64,000 nt of DNA. Source: Pelosinus fermentans (lineage in GTDB: Bacteria; Bacillota; Negativicutes; DSM-13327). Position numbers and translations under genes: made by a program. Every line of letters starts with the position of its first letter. Position 1 is the first letter of the stretch. Shown here piece by piece: positions 37,401 through 44,943 of the stretch. Where the stretch lies: the NCBI GenBank assembly GCA_002434245.1, contig DJJR01000022.1:1-64000 (forward strand), read 5' to 3'. The notes beneath the pieces are model-generated. The model saw only the letters and a program-made list of their open reading frames with translations, was not told the DNA's origin and did no database searches.

Positions 37401-37634
37401 TTGCGTCCGGTTATGATTACTGCATTGGTTGCGAGTTTAGGATTATTTCCATTACTCTTCGCCACAGGGACTGGTGCCGAGGTGCAGCGGCCAATGGCTA
37501 CCGTTGTTGTGGGAGGATTGGTTACTTCCACCATATTGACATTGATCGTGCTGCCTTGCATCTATCTGGTGTGGAACCAATGGCAAGAGCGCAGGAATTC
37601 AGCTATTTCTAGCAAATCCCATACTACTGAGTAA
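34452..37634 (+). CDS. CusA/CzcA heavy-metal RND efflux pump
   Basis: A 1060-residue, 12-helix proton-driven pump. The N-terminus (TPIDAFPDLSENQV) and the helix 4 segment GIGVMTDAAIVMVEN follow the Cu+/Ag+ class; Zn/Co/Cd pumps usually have a DFG-containing version. Two large periplasmic loops follow helices 1 and 7. Residues about 780-809 form a Gly/Ala/Met/Ser-rich insertion (GMDPGMGGG core) not expected in CusA. With the neighbouring adaptor and TolC protein it expels metal from the periplasm or cytoplasm. Copper or silver is the best guess, not proved. Confidence 0.92.
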   Translation: MLNQLIEFSLKNRVIILVLSALVIVWGIFVVRDTPIDAFPDLSENQVLVSADWMGRGPQEIQDQVTYPLETALRGLPKVKEVRSASSFGMSLITVIFEDGVEPYFARQVVNEKVQQAIPQLPRGVQPALGPVSTPMGQVFMYTVESDRHNLADLRTVEDFTIKQQLSAVPGVAEVASIGGYVMQYQINLDPHLLQNYRINFNQVFGALGANNANIGAKVVEQNGQEFIIRGLGLIQSPEDIKNIVISQNYNTPIYIKDVANVTAGPDFRRGVLTKSGYEAAGGIVIQRMGENTLDVIDQVKAKIAEIEPSLPEGMRIVPFYDQTDLVKKAVNTLTRALIEEFILVSIIVILFLGNVRSSLIVTSAIPIGILIGLIAMKQIHLSANLMSLGGIAIGIGVMTDAAIVMVENIYRHLAEDGGRRSIVDVTLEAAKEVAAPIFFSITIIIVTFLPVFTMTGTEGKMYTPMAWAKSFAMSGSLLLAFTLVPVLCTLLLKGKIQEKDTWIVDKLHRWYVPTLKSVLKHSKITISIAVVVMLAGFSLLPFIGTTFMPELDEGTFLVMPTMLPSVSLTEALEAAKTMDKVIMDIPEIDMSVGKVGRAESAMDPAPISMIETIVTLKPKEQWRDGMTKQKIEQEMMVKLANMPGLNFAFTQPIAGRLSMLTTGVRTELGIKLYGEDLQVLQQKAFDIEKALAAVPGVSDLLAERVFGASYLEIQVNREKAARYGLNIADVEDAIELAVGGKNATTTIEGRKRFNVLVRYNRENRESIDAMENILIPVTTGGAPAKSSSGMDPGMGGGATAAAAPASGAYVQLGEVAQFQVVDGPSMISSENGVYRMIVQMNTRGRDVVSFVNEGNQVIKEKVDLPPGYSLKWTGQYENQQRAKDRLSLVVPAVIVLTFFLLYMTFKSASDAFLILMNIPFSLVGGIVAMYVTGTYMTVAAAVGFIALFGIAVQNGVIMVTYIKHLRDHRTLEEAITEGAFTRLRPVMITALVASLGLFPLLFATGTGAEVQRPMATVVVGGLVTSTILTLIVLPCIYLVWNQWQERRNSAISSKSHTTE

Positions 37635-37657
37635 AGGACATTAATGACAGAAGCAAA

Positions 37658-37687
37658 GCTGTGGTGGGGTAAATGCTTCACCACAGC
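37658..37687 (+). promoter_or_regulatory. Intercistronic hairpin between pump and lipoprotein genes
   Basis: GCTGTGGTG / CACCACAGC with a 12-base loop; no T tract. Confidence 0.45.
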
Positions 37688-37732
37688 AAACAGAAAATAT
37701 AAAAACAATGACAATATTGGAGGTTTTAGATT

Positions 37733-38191
37733 ATGAAAAAAAGTAAAGTACTCTTTGCCATGCTAACTATTATTGCAGTTGTTTCTCTAGTGGCGGGGTG
37801 TGGATCGAGTGAAAAAGCAACTCAGCCGACAACTGCCAGTCAAGAGCAGGCAGCTGGTCATGAAGGGCACAGCGCAGCAATGCCAAAGGAAGATCCTATG
37901 CCGATGATGAAGGATTTGGATAAATCCTTACAGGATGTGGTCAAACAAGCCAAGGCTGGGCAAACGATGGATGCGCAGAAGAGCACAGCACAACTTGTGA
38001 GTACTGTGGAGAAAATTGTGCCCCATATGATGGATGCCAATTTAAAAGACAGTTTGCGCAAAGCGGCAGGTGACATCAAAAATACTGTTAACGCCGGAAA
38101 AATGGACCCGGGTGCCATTGAAGGTAAAGTTAAAGCCATGCAGGAGATTATGAAATCAACGACATCCCACTTACAGACCATGCAGCACTAA
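37733..38191 (+). CDS. Lipoprotein of the metal efflux locus
   Basis: A 152-residue protein with a lipoprotein signal and lipobox LVAGC (acylated Cys at about 23). The linker carries HEGHSAAM and PMPMM, potential Cu/Ag ligands, followed by a mainly helical domain. No family recognised. Its location right after the RND pump suggests a periplasmic metal chaperone or sensor tethered to a membrane. GGAGG precedes the ATG. Confidence 0.75.
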   Translation: MKKSKVLFAMLTIIAVVSLVAGCGSSEKATQPTTASQEQAAGHEGHSAAMPKEDPMPMMKDLDKSLQDVVKQAKAGQTMDAQKSTAQLVSTVEKIVPHMMDANLKDSLRKAAGDIKNTVNAGKMDPGAIEGKVKAMQEIMKSTTSHLQTMQH

Positions 38192-38220
38192 AAGAGTTGT
38201 CTGGGGAGGAGAAGTCGAAC

Positions 38221-38777
38221 ATGAAAAAATGGATAGCTTTACTATGTATCGTTTTTAATGGCACAGGAGTGGCTCTGGCTTCTCCAATCTCTGGCTATAG
38301 CCAGTTTATCCAGTCCCTGGATTCCATTGTGACAGGTGCTGTTATGCCAATAGCAGATGAGCAGCACCTGGCAGCTCGATCTTCGATTTTACCTATGGTG
38401 CAGTCTGGCCAAGCAGCACAGCTATTGGCTGTTGCCAGTACCATGCTTGGTCAGCCAGTAGTGTGGGGAGGAGCCACGCCAGCCCAGGGGTTTGACTGAT
38501 CCGGATTGGTGCAGTATGTGTACCGGCAAGGGGGGATCAATTTGCCTCGTACTGCCGATCTACAGTTTTTAGTTGGCAGAAGCGTGCTGCCAGCTTCCCT
38601 GCAGCCAGGAGATTTAGTGTATTTTACTTCCTATGAACCCGGCGCATCTCATGTAGGAATTTTTATCGGCAGGGACAATTTATTCATACCTCTTTTGCAA
38701 AAGGTGTGGTCTCCATTGGTGACATGAATGATCCTTATTTTGTGCAGCGCTATTATGGTGCAAAGCGTGTGTTCTAG
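38221..38777 (+). pseudogene. NlpC/P60 peptidase gene with UGA at the catalytic Cys codon and a frameshift
   Basis: The frame starts with a signal peptide (MKKWIALLCIVF...) and reads QGFD, then UGA at 38497-38499, then SGLVQYVYRQ. In NlpC/P60 cell-wall endopeptidases this site is the catalytic Cys of FDCSG. The catalytic His region SHVGIFIG follows. Near 38674-38680 one base is missing: the next frame continues FIHTSFAKGVVSIGDMNDPY and RYYGAKRVF to the stop at 38775-38777, the normal family ending. Two lesions favour a pseudogene or assembly errors. A UGA read as selenocysteine at exactly this residue cannot be excluded, but the frameshift argues against it. Confidence 0.8.
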
Positions 38778-38853
38778 ATACATCGCTAAATCAAACATGA
38801 TGAAGTGATTTATCTAGTGGAGGATTTGTGTTATTCTTAAAAACCATAGAATC

Positions 38854-38885
38854 TTCATAAGAAATCCACAATCTTTGTTTATAAT
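38854..38885 (+). promoter_or_regulatory. Activator-type promoter with 11-bp direct repeats (site C)
   Basis: TTCATA (38854) and TCCACA (38865) are 11 bases apart, and TATAAT at 38880-38885 starts 15 bases after the second repeat, as at sites A and B. The leader then forms a CTCTTGGAA / TTCCAAGAG hairpin (38914-38966). Confidence 0.7.
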
Positions 38886-38988
38886 AAGGATGTAGGATAT
38901 AAATAAAAGTAGTCTCTTGGAATGTTTCATTTGGGACGGCAAAGGATATACTTGTTTTTCCAAGAGTACACTTAACAGGAGGTTGACA

Positions 38989-39267
38989 ATGAAAAAGCAA
39001 ATGTTAATTATAACAGCACTAGCAGCATTAATTGCGGTGCCGGTTTTCGCAGCTGCCAATGATCAGGCTAAGGAGCAGTGTGGGCCGGTTAATGGCAATC
39101 ATCAGCAAATGATACAGCAAGCTGTGACAGACGGTACTATTTCCAGCAATGAGGCTGCGACCTTAAATGAAAGCATGGAAAAAGTGGCTCCTATTATGGA
39201 GAAAATCAGGAAAAATAGTGGAATGATGCAAAGCACTGACAATGATGCAGCGGAAAGCTGCAAATAG
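38989..39267 (+). CDS. Small secreted protein, probable metal-stress periplasmic factor
   Basis: A 92-residue protein with a clear signal peptide (cleavage near VFAAAN, about 22), then a short helical region with two cysteines (EQCGP and ESCK) and several Met and His residues. AGGAGG at 38977-38982 supports ATG 38989. It resembles in size and layout small periplasmic helpers such as CpxP/Spy-type proteins, but I cannot assign it. Its promoter (site C) ties it to the efflux genes. Confidence 0.7.
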   Translation: MKKQMLIITALAALIAVPVFAAANDQAKEQCGPVNGNHQQMIQQAVTDGTISSNEAATLNESMEKVAPIMEKIRKNSGMMQSTDNDAAESCK

Positions 39268-39275
39268 AGGAATAG

Positions 39276-39321
39276 AAAAATCCCTGCCATATTCATCTTA
39301 GAATTTGGCAGGGATTTTTTT
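39276..39321 (+). terminator. Rho-independent terminator closing the efflux locus
   Basis: AAAATCCCTGCCA / TGGCAGGGATTTTTTT hairpin with a strong T run; also usable by the convergent rnk-like gene. Confidence 0.9.
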
Positions 39322-39350
39322 ATTTCTATAACAAATAAGTCCTATATCTG

Positions 39351-39737
39351 TTATAGTTCAAAATTACCGCTAGATTCAGGTTGGAAAAGAATTTTATCCA
39401 CTTTCAACCTTAAGGTGCCGTTGGGAATTTTCCAATCCAGTGTATCCCCGACCCGGTATCCTAAAATCGCTGTCCCGATAGGAGCCAATACTGAAATTTT
39501 ATCTTCAGCTATATTGGCTTCATCTGGGTACACCAAGGTATAGATCAATTCTTCATCATTATCCAAATCTTTTAATACTACCTGAGAATGCATTGTGATG
39601 ACATCAGCAGGAATCTCTTCCGGCTGTGTGACAACTGCTCGTTCCAGCTCATAGGTCAGATCGTCCAGGTAGTTTTTATTACCTGGCTGAAATTCTTCTT
39701 CCAATACAATTAGCCTTTGCAGTTTCTTCTTGTCCAA
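39351..39737 (-). CDS. Rnk/GreA-like C-terminal domain protein
   Basis: A 128-residue protein with a short N-terminal helical region and a GreA/GreB C-terminal FKBP-like domain (VLAPIGTAILGYRVGD, then DWKIPNG). The Trp-containing end resembles Rnk, the regulator of nucleoside diphosphate kinase, which binds RNA polymerase without the long GreA coiled coil and so does not stimulate cleavage. Single gene, convergent with the small secreted protein gene. Confidence 0.8.
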   Translation of the reverse strand: MDKKKLQRLIVLEEEFQPGNKNYLDDLTYELERAVVTQPEEIPADVITMHSQVVLKDLDNDEELIYTLVYPDEANIAEDKISVLAPIGTAILGYRVGDTLDWKIPNGTLRLKVDKILFQPESSGNFEL

Positions 39738-40104
39738 ATTAGTAATAAAAATTTCTTTTGAAATGGTTAGCAGCTCCTTTATAATAAAATTTGCAGAATT
39801 AATTGATAACTTTGCATAAAGAAAACTCGATTCAGAGGGGTCTTAGGTCAGTTTAATCATCGCATAAATATACAGCGACTATCGTTAATATGATAGCCGC
39901 TAATCAGATGAATTTATAAAATGGTTAAAAACCTATACTTCATTGTGACATATTTTGTGCAATAAGTAAAGTGGTGGTCGATAGAACGGGTACCTAATTA
40001 TTCAAGTATGATAAGCAAAGAGAAATCAGTATGAATTTTCTAGGATTGAATTTATAATAAATGTAATATAAATAGAACGATAGGTGGTAAGAGGGGGGAT
40101 AGAC
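39738..40104. other. Intergenic region, no gene seen
   Basis: It holds an AGCG-CTATC / GATAG-CGCT hairpin at about 39876-39902 and a TATAAT at 40053-40058 that could be the -10 of the downstream pair. I see no convincing frame or further structure. Confidence 0.4.
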
Positions 40105-40443
40105 ATGGAATTGAAGAAAGGGAATGTGCCTTTAGTAAGTCCGGAGGTTGAAAAGATAGATCTTTTGAATCGGGCAGAATTTTGTACTATTACATTACAA
40201 AAATTGGTACATCATTTAGAAGCCATGCGCATTGCTGAGTATTTAGAAATGTTAGAAAAACCCAAGAAAATCATTATGAATAATTTTCTGGCAGGGATTG
40301 CACGAGGGTTGGGGATGGCCGTTGGAGCCAGCGTAATCTTTGCTATCACAATTGAAATGCTGCGAAGGTTTGTATTGTTTAATATGTTTGGACTGGGAAG
40401 CTTCATGGCAGAATTTATGAAAATAATTGATGCACAAAAGTGA
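40105..40443 (+). CDS. DUF5665-like small membrane protein
   Basis: A protein of about 112 residues with a soluble N-terminal helical half (about 15-55, ITLQKLVHHLEAMRIAEY) and one membrane helix in NNFLAGIARGLGMAVGASVIFAI. This layout resembles the DUF5665 family of Firmicutes (recalled, moderate confidence). GAGGGGGGAT precedes ATG 40105. Its stop overlaps a possible upstream GTG of the asparaginase gene. Function unknown. Confidence 0.65.
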   Translation: MELKKGNVPLVSPEVEKIDLLNRAEFCTITLQKLVHHLEAMRIAEYLEMLEKPKKIIMNNFLAGIARGLGMAVGASVIFAITIEMLRRFVLFNMFGLGSFMAEFMKIIDAQK

Positions 40444-40514
40444 AATCATTGCAAGACCTTAGCTTTGACGGGCAGGGAAAGGTTTTGCAAAATGATTTGC
40501 AAGGGAGAAGAACC

Positions 40515-41507
40515 ATGAAAAAAAATGTAGTAATTATCGGTACAGGAGGTACTATTGCTGGCAAAGCTTCTTCTGCAACGGAGACATTGCATTATACTTC
40601 GGCGATTTTGTCTGTGAATAGTCTGATTCAAGAAATTCCAGAAATACATAAGATTGCCCATGTTACTGGAGAACAGCTGTCGCAAATTGACAGCTGTGAT
40701 ATGACCTGTGAAATATGGCTGCAATTAGCAGCACGTGTGAATGAACTGTTAGCGTCTGATAAAGTGGATGGAATCGTTATTACTCATGGAACTGATACAT
40801 TAGAGGAAACAGCATATTTTTTGAATTTGGTAATCCAAAGCCAAAAACCAGTAGTACTGGTTGGTGCCATGCGGCCTGTTACTGCCATGAGTGCTGATGG
40901 TCCGATGAATCTTTATAATGCAGTTACTCTTGCGGCCAATGATAAATCCATCGGCAAAGGCGTGCTGGTTGCTCTAAATGATACCGTGAATTGCAGCCGC
41001 GAAGTTACCAAGACAAATACGATGCTGCAGGATAGTTTTCAAGCTCCCGATTTAGGATATCTGGGGTATATACAGGGTGGGATTCCTTATTTTTATCGGC
41101 TTCCAGCACGGAGGCATACGATATGCTCAGAATTTGATTGTAAAGGAATTACGGATCTGCCTAAAGTTGAAATTATTTACGGTTATGTTGGCAGCAGTCC
41201 GATCCTAGCAGAAGCCGCAGTAAAAGCAGGGGCAAAAGGGCTTATTTATGCCGGATTAGGTAATGGAAATATGTCTCAAGATATAAGAGAAGGACTCATC
41301 AATATTGAAAAACAAGGTGTTGTTATTGTTAGGAGTACCCGTGTAAGCAGTGGCATCGTGACCCGCAATGGAGCGATGCATGATGATGAATATCATTTTG
41401 TCGTATCCGATACCTTAAGTCCGCAAAAAGCCAGAATACTTCTGATGCTGGCTTTGCTTACCACCAATGATCACGTGGAAATACAAAGAATGTTTTGGGA
41501 GTATTAA
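40515..41507 (+). CDS. L-asparaginase
   Basis: A 330-residue amidohydrolase converting asparagine to aspartate and ammonia. The first catalytic Thr is in GTGGTIAG and the second in VITHGTDTLEET; GAMRP follows. I chose ATG 40515 (site AAGGGAGAAG) because the family N-terminus begins here; a GTG at 40440 would add 25 unrelated residues. There is no signal peptide, so it is probably cytoplasmic. It probably shares a transcript with the preceding DUF5665-like gene. Confidence 0.9.
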   Translation: MKKNVVIIGTGGTIAGKASSATETLHYTSAILSVNSLIQEIPEIHKIAHVTGEQLSQIDSCDMTCEIWLQLAARVNELLASDKVDGIVITHGTDTLEETAYFLNLVIQSQKPVVLVGAMRPVTAMSADGPMNLYNAVTLAANDKSIGKGVLVALNDTVNCSREVTKTNTMLQDSFQAPDLGYLGYIQGGIPYFYRLPARRHTICSEFDCKGITDLPKVEIIYGYVGSSPILAEAAVKAGAKGLIYAGLGNGNMSQDIREGLINIEKQGVVIVRSTRVSSGIVTRNGAMHDDEYHFVVSDTLSPQKARILLMLALLTTNDHVEIQRMFWEY

Positions 41508-41540
41508 GACTTTGAAATTATAAGTTTTAGTGGGAATCTG

Positions 41541-41630
41541 GAACCGCAGAGAACACAGAGTACACAGAGAACAGAGAGAGTATTTTATCCTCTCCATCTT
41601 TTCTCTGTGTTCTCTGCGTCTCTGTGGTTC
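41541..41630. repeat. Dispersed imperfect palindrome, CCGCAGAG type (copy R5)
   Basis: Left arm GAACCGCAGAGAACACAGAG pairs with right arm ending CTCTGCGTCTCTGTGGTTC around an AT-rich centre. Related to R1 at 381-450. Confidence 0.85.
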
Positions 41631-41864
41631 AATTCGTTTTATAGGAAACTGGTCGTTGCAAAAAGATGTTTTGTGTCGAGGAATGTCTAAAGGGGATAGT
41701 TAAAACGCTTTTTATTAGATCATTATTATCCGCGTGGATAATGGATAATAATTACATAGTGTTATATTGTTATAGAGAGAAGACTATATTTAAGTATGGG
41801 CTTTAGACAAGAAGAAAGCCGCTTGCTGATCTTTTTCTTTTAAGTAAGAAAGTGTGGTGAAAAT
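41631..41864 (+). promoter_or_regulatory. Leader region of the EAL-HDOD gene with operator-like palindrome
   Basis: ATTATCC-GCGT-GGATAAT at 41725-41742 is a perfect 7-bp inverted repeat, followed by a third GGATAAT-like copy at 41743. No small gene is visible. Confidence 0.45.
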
Positions 41865-43085
41865 ATGAAAATTTTTGTGGCAAGACAACCGATTTTTAAC
41901 CGAAGAGAGCATGTTGTTGCCTATGAATTGCTCTTTCGTTCTGGTGATGTTGCTACTTATGATGCTGAGGATGATGATGAAGCTACTGTGAGTGTAATTT
42001 CAGGAGCCTTTTTATTATTAGGTATGGATAAGACAACGGACAGGAAAAGAGCTTTTATTAACTTTACCCGCAACTTGTTAAAAAGGGATATAGTGATGCA
42101 GTTACCGTGCCAATCTGTGGTAATTGAAATTCTTGAAAATATTGAGCCGGATGAAGAAATAATAGAAATCTGTACGAATTTAAAAAAGCTGGGATATGTG
42201 ATTGCACTTGACGATTTTGTTTTTTCAAAAAAATTTCTGCAGTTGATAGAGCTGGTGGATATTATTAAGGTGGATTTTATGGCAACACTAGGGGAGGAGC
42301 GTAAAAACATTATTACGGCAGTGAATAATCCCCGTATTAAGTTCTTAGCGGAAAAGGTGGAGACCAGAGAAGAATTTGAGCAAGCTGTTTCCTTAGGATA
42401 CAGCTATTTTCAAGGATATTTTTTTAGTAAACCTGAAATATTATCAGAAGAAGATGTTCCTAGCTATAAAGTTCAATATATACGTATTTTGCAGGAAATA
42501 CATCGCACGGATTTGGATTATGGCCGCATGGAAGAGATTATTAAACATGATGTTGCCTTTTCTTATAAACTATTAAAATATGTAAATTCTGCTCATTTCG
42601 GTTTTCGCCAGAAGGTGCATTCCATTAAGCAAGCTCTCGTTCTGCTAGGTAAGCGTCAGGTGGAGCAGTGGATATCTTTGCTCATACTGAGGGAGCTAGG
42701 GCGGGATCGCCCTGAAGAGATTGTGGTTTTGTCAGTGATACGGGCAAAATTTGGTGAAAGTCTGGCACAAAAAATGAACCTGCCTATTTTAGCTCCCGAT
42801 GCCTTTATTATGGGAATGTTTTCCCTGCTGGACTCTTTATTAAACCGGCCCATGAAGGATATCTTAAAAGATTTACCCGTCTCCATTGGGGTTAAAGATG
42901 CCTTATTAGGTGCTGATAATCAGTTAGGCAATATTTATGCCTTGCTGCTGTCTTATGAAAAAGGAGAATGGAGCGATGTTTCCTTTTATGCAGACAGATG
43001 TAATATCCAGGAAGAAGAAGTTCCTGAATTGTATCTAGAATCTCTTCAATGGATACGTGTTTTTTTTAAAGAAACCAACAGCTAA
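41865..43085 (+). CDS. EAL-like/HDOD signalling protein (YuxH type)
   Basis: A 406-residue cytoplasmic protein. The EAL-like domain (about 1-200) starts VARQPIFNRREHVVAYELLFR, with ELL in place of EAL and few metal ligands, so c-di-GMP hydrolysis is unlikely; it may bind c-di-GMP or a partner. The HDOD domain (about 205-400) follows with YKLLKYVNSAHFG and KQALVLLGKRQVEQW. YuxH-like proteins are common in Firmicutes with unclear roles. A GGDEF gene follows 85 bases later, and a c-di-GMP riboswitch lies 3.6 kb downstream. Confidence 0.88.
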   Translation: MKIFVARQPIFNRREHVVAYELLFRSGDVATYDAEDDDEATVSVISGAFLLLGMDKTTDRKRAFINFTRNLLKRDIVMQLPCQSVVIEILENIEPDEEIIEICTNLKKLGYVIALDDFVFSKKFLQLIELVDIIKVDFMATLGEERKNIITAVNNPRIKFLAEKVETREEFEQAVSLGYSYFQGYFFSKPEILSEEDVPSYKVQYIRILQEIHRTDLDYGRMEEIIKHDVAFSYKLLKYVNSAHFGFRQKVHSIKQALVLLGKRQVEQWISLLILRELGRDRPEEIVVLSVIRAKFGESLAQKMNLPILAPDAFIMGMFSLLDSLLNRPMKDILKDLPVSIGVKDALLGADNQLGNIYALLLSYEKGEWSDVSFYADRCNIQEEEVPELYLESLQWIRVFFKETNS

Positions 43086-43170
43086 TAAGAAGCAGCATTT
43101 TGTACAGAGTAATCAGGCAGCTATACAATATCCTAAATAAATATTTGTAAAGCAGGTGAAGGAGGAGAAA

Positions 43171-44217
43171 ATGAAAGAATCTTATTATGATACTACAACT
43201 CCTTTACGCAGAAATTATATATTGTCCAGTTCCCTGGTCATCGCGGTCATAGTCTTTTTTCTGGTCGCCGCTTTTGCGACTTGGATTATTTGGCAGCTGG
43301 AGCAAGATCGTCTTAAAATTGCCAGAGTGCATGCCTATGAGATTGCAAGTAGCTATGCAGATGCAATTAGACACGCCAACGAAAGTAGCTTCACCATCAC
43401 TCTTTCGCTGCTGGAAAAACAAGGATTTTCCTATGAACTTTGGCGCGTCCATTCAGACACAAAGCAAGAAGAGATTATTGTTGCATCTACACCTATTTTA
43501 ATGAGGGACCCCGTAGAAAGAACTGTGCAGGTATCTAACATAACATGGATACTTAGAGTAACTCCAATCAATGGTTGGGATGATCCTTATGGACTGTCTT
43601 TAAAGATGCTGACGGGGCTGATTTTTAGCATATTAGTGGCAGGGTTGGCTAAGTTGATCATTGATTTGAAAAGATACAAGGCTGAGTTGGAATGTCTTGC
43701 CTTTTTTGATTCGTTAACGGGACTTCCTAATCGACGTTTATTATATGACCGTCTTAACCAGGCTATTGCCCAGAGTAAGCGAAATAAGAAGATTTTGGCT
43801 GTCTGTTATTTAGATCTGGATAATTTTAAATTGATTAATGATACCTTAGGTCATGAGAGTGGTGATTGTTTTCTAATCGAGGTAACGAAGCGTTTTAGAT
43901 CCTGCCTGCGAGAACAGGATACATTAGCAAGGATTGGTGGCGATGAATTTGTGCTCCTTTTGCAGAATCTAGAAGAAACAAATCAATATAAAGTGGTATT
44001 GGAACGTATCTTGAAAGCTGCTGCTGATTCGATTATCTTAGGTGATCAACATATGATGGTATCCATCAGCATCGGCGTTACTTTATATCCCCAGGATGCT
44101 GGTGATCCTGCAACCTTATTACAGCATGCCGATGAGGCGATGTATCAGGCAAAACGAGATGGCAAGGGAAAAATCTGCTTGTTTGACAAAGAAAGCTCTA
44201 CATTCAAGAAATGCTAG
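43171..44217 (+). CDS. Membrane-bound diguanylate cyclase (GGDEF)
   Basis: A 348-residue protein with an N-terminal helix (about 16-42), a periplasmic sensor region (about 43-145), a second helix (about 150-168) and a GGDEF domain. The active site GGDEF is intact, with an RxxD inhibitory site (REQD) five residues before it, so it should make c-di-GMP and show product inhibition. AAGGAGG supports ATG 43171 over GTG 43156. It is a plausible local source of the ligand for the riboswitch at 46672. Confidence 0.92.
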   Translation: MKESYYDTTTPLRRNYILSSSLVIAVIVFFLVAAFATWIIWQLEQDRLKIARVHAYEIASSYADAIRHANESSFTITLSLLEKQGFSYELWRVHSDTKQEEIIVASTPILMRDPVERTVQVSNITWILRVTPINGWDDPYGLSLKMLTGLIFSILVAGLAKLIIDLKRYKAELECLAFFDSLTGLPNRRLLYDRLNQAIAQSKRNKKILAVCYLDLDNFKLINDTLGHESGDCFLIEVTKRFRSCLREQDTLARIGGDEFVLLLQNLEETNQYKVVLERILKAAADSIILGDQHMMVSISIGVTLYPQDAGDPATLLQHADEAMYQAKRDGKGKICLFDKESSTFKKC

Positions 44218-44223
44218 CTAAAA

Positions 44224-44264
44224 TTGTTACGCATCGTTCTGTCGATGACGTAGCGATTTTTTTA
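44224..44264 (+). terminator. Rho-independent terminator of the GGDEF gene
   Basis: GTTACGCATCG / CGATGACGTAGC with one bulge, then a T7 run. Confidence 0.75.
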
Positions 44265-44385
44265 TGGTGTAAGAAGGTAAATACTTTAAAATGACGAAAC
44301 TTTATCAATAAAAGTAAGATTGTGTATAATCCTTGAAATAATTACTATTTTTGTATAGATGATAAATAGGAAGGACTGTTTAAAG

Positions 44386-44904
44386 ATGACACGTAAATAT
44401 GAATTTAAATGGGATATTTTGGGAGATGTTGTTGAGGGACGACCCAATCTTGGTCCTATGGTGCACATAGAAGCGTATCGATTGATGCAATACTGTTTCC
44501 GAGATATTTTAGAAAAAAACTTTGGTACCGAAAGAGCAGACCAGCTTTTTTTTGAGTCGGGACAATTGGCTGGAGTACAGTTTTATAAGAATTTAATAAA
44601 AGAAGCTTCTAGTTTTAATGATTTTATAAAAACATTACAAGCCACTTTAGTTGATAAGGGAATTGGAATACTAAGGATGGAAGAAGTCGATTTAGAGAAA
44701 GGAAAATTCGTCATTAGCATATTTGAGGATCTGGATTGCTCTGGACTGCCAGAGCTGGATTATGAATTTTGCAGATATGATGAGGGCTTTATTGCGGGTT
44801 TATTAGAAGCTTTTACAGGACATCGATTTCATGTTAAAGAAATTGATTGCTGGTGCACTGGAGATCGTACCTGTCGTTTTGTTGCAGAAATTATTAACGA
44901 TTAA
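44386..44904 (+). CDS. V4R-domain sensor protein
   Basis: A 172-residue protein ending in a V4R (4-vinyl reductase-like) domain, with CWCTGDRTCRFVAE at the C-terminus, the usual Cys-containing close. V4R domains bind small hydrophobic molecules or redox ligands and often feed sigma-54 or other regulators in trans or in fusion. GGAAGGA at 44369-44375 suits ATG 44386 better than ATG 44359. The PAS/PucR regulator gene lies 39 bases downstream, so the pair likely forms one sensory unit. Confidence 0.8.
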   Translation: MTRKYEFKWDILGDVVEGRPNLGPMVHIEAYRLMQYCFRDILEKNFGTERADQLFFESGQLAGVQFYKNLIKEASSFNDFIKTLQATLVDKGIGILRMEEVDLEKGKFVISIFEDLDCSGLPELDYEFCRYDEGFIAGLLEAFTGHRFHVKEIDCWCTGDRTCRFVAEIIND

Positions 44905-44943
44905 TATTGTTTTGCCTAGTTAACGGCGTCAGGGGGGTTGAAG

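Noticed and set aside
37355..37561. Minus-strand frames opposite the RND pump and other long genes
   Set aside because: Shadow frames of strongly supported genes with no ribosome sites or family features.
38497..38539. Firm call of a selenoprotein SECIS element
   Set aside because: The folding overlaps codons of a conserved protein motif, lacks the bulged U, starts slightly too near the UGA and the gene also has a frameshift; kept only as a hypothesis.
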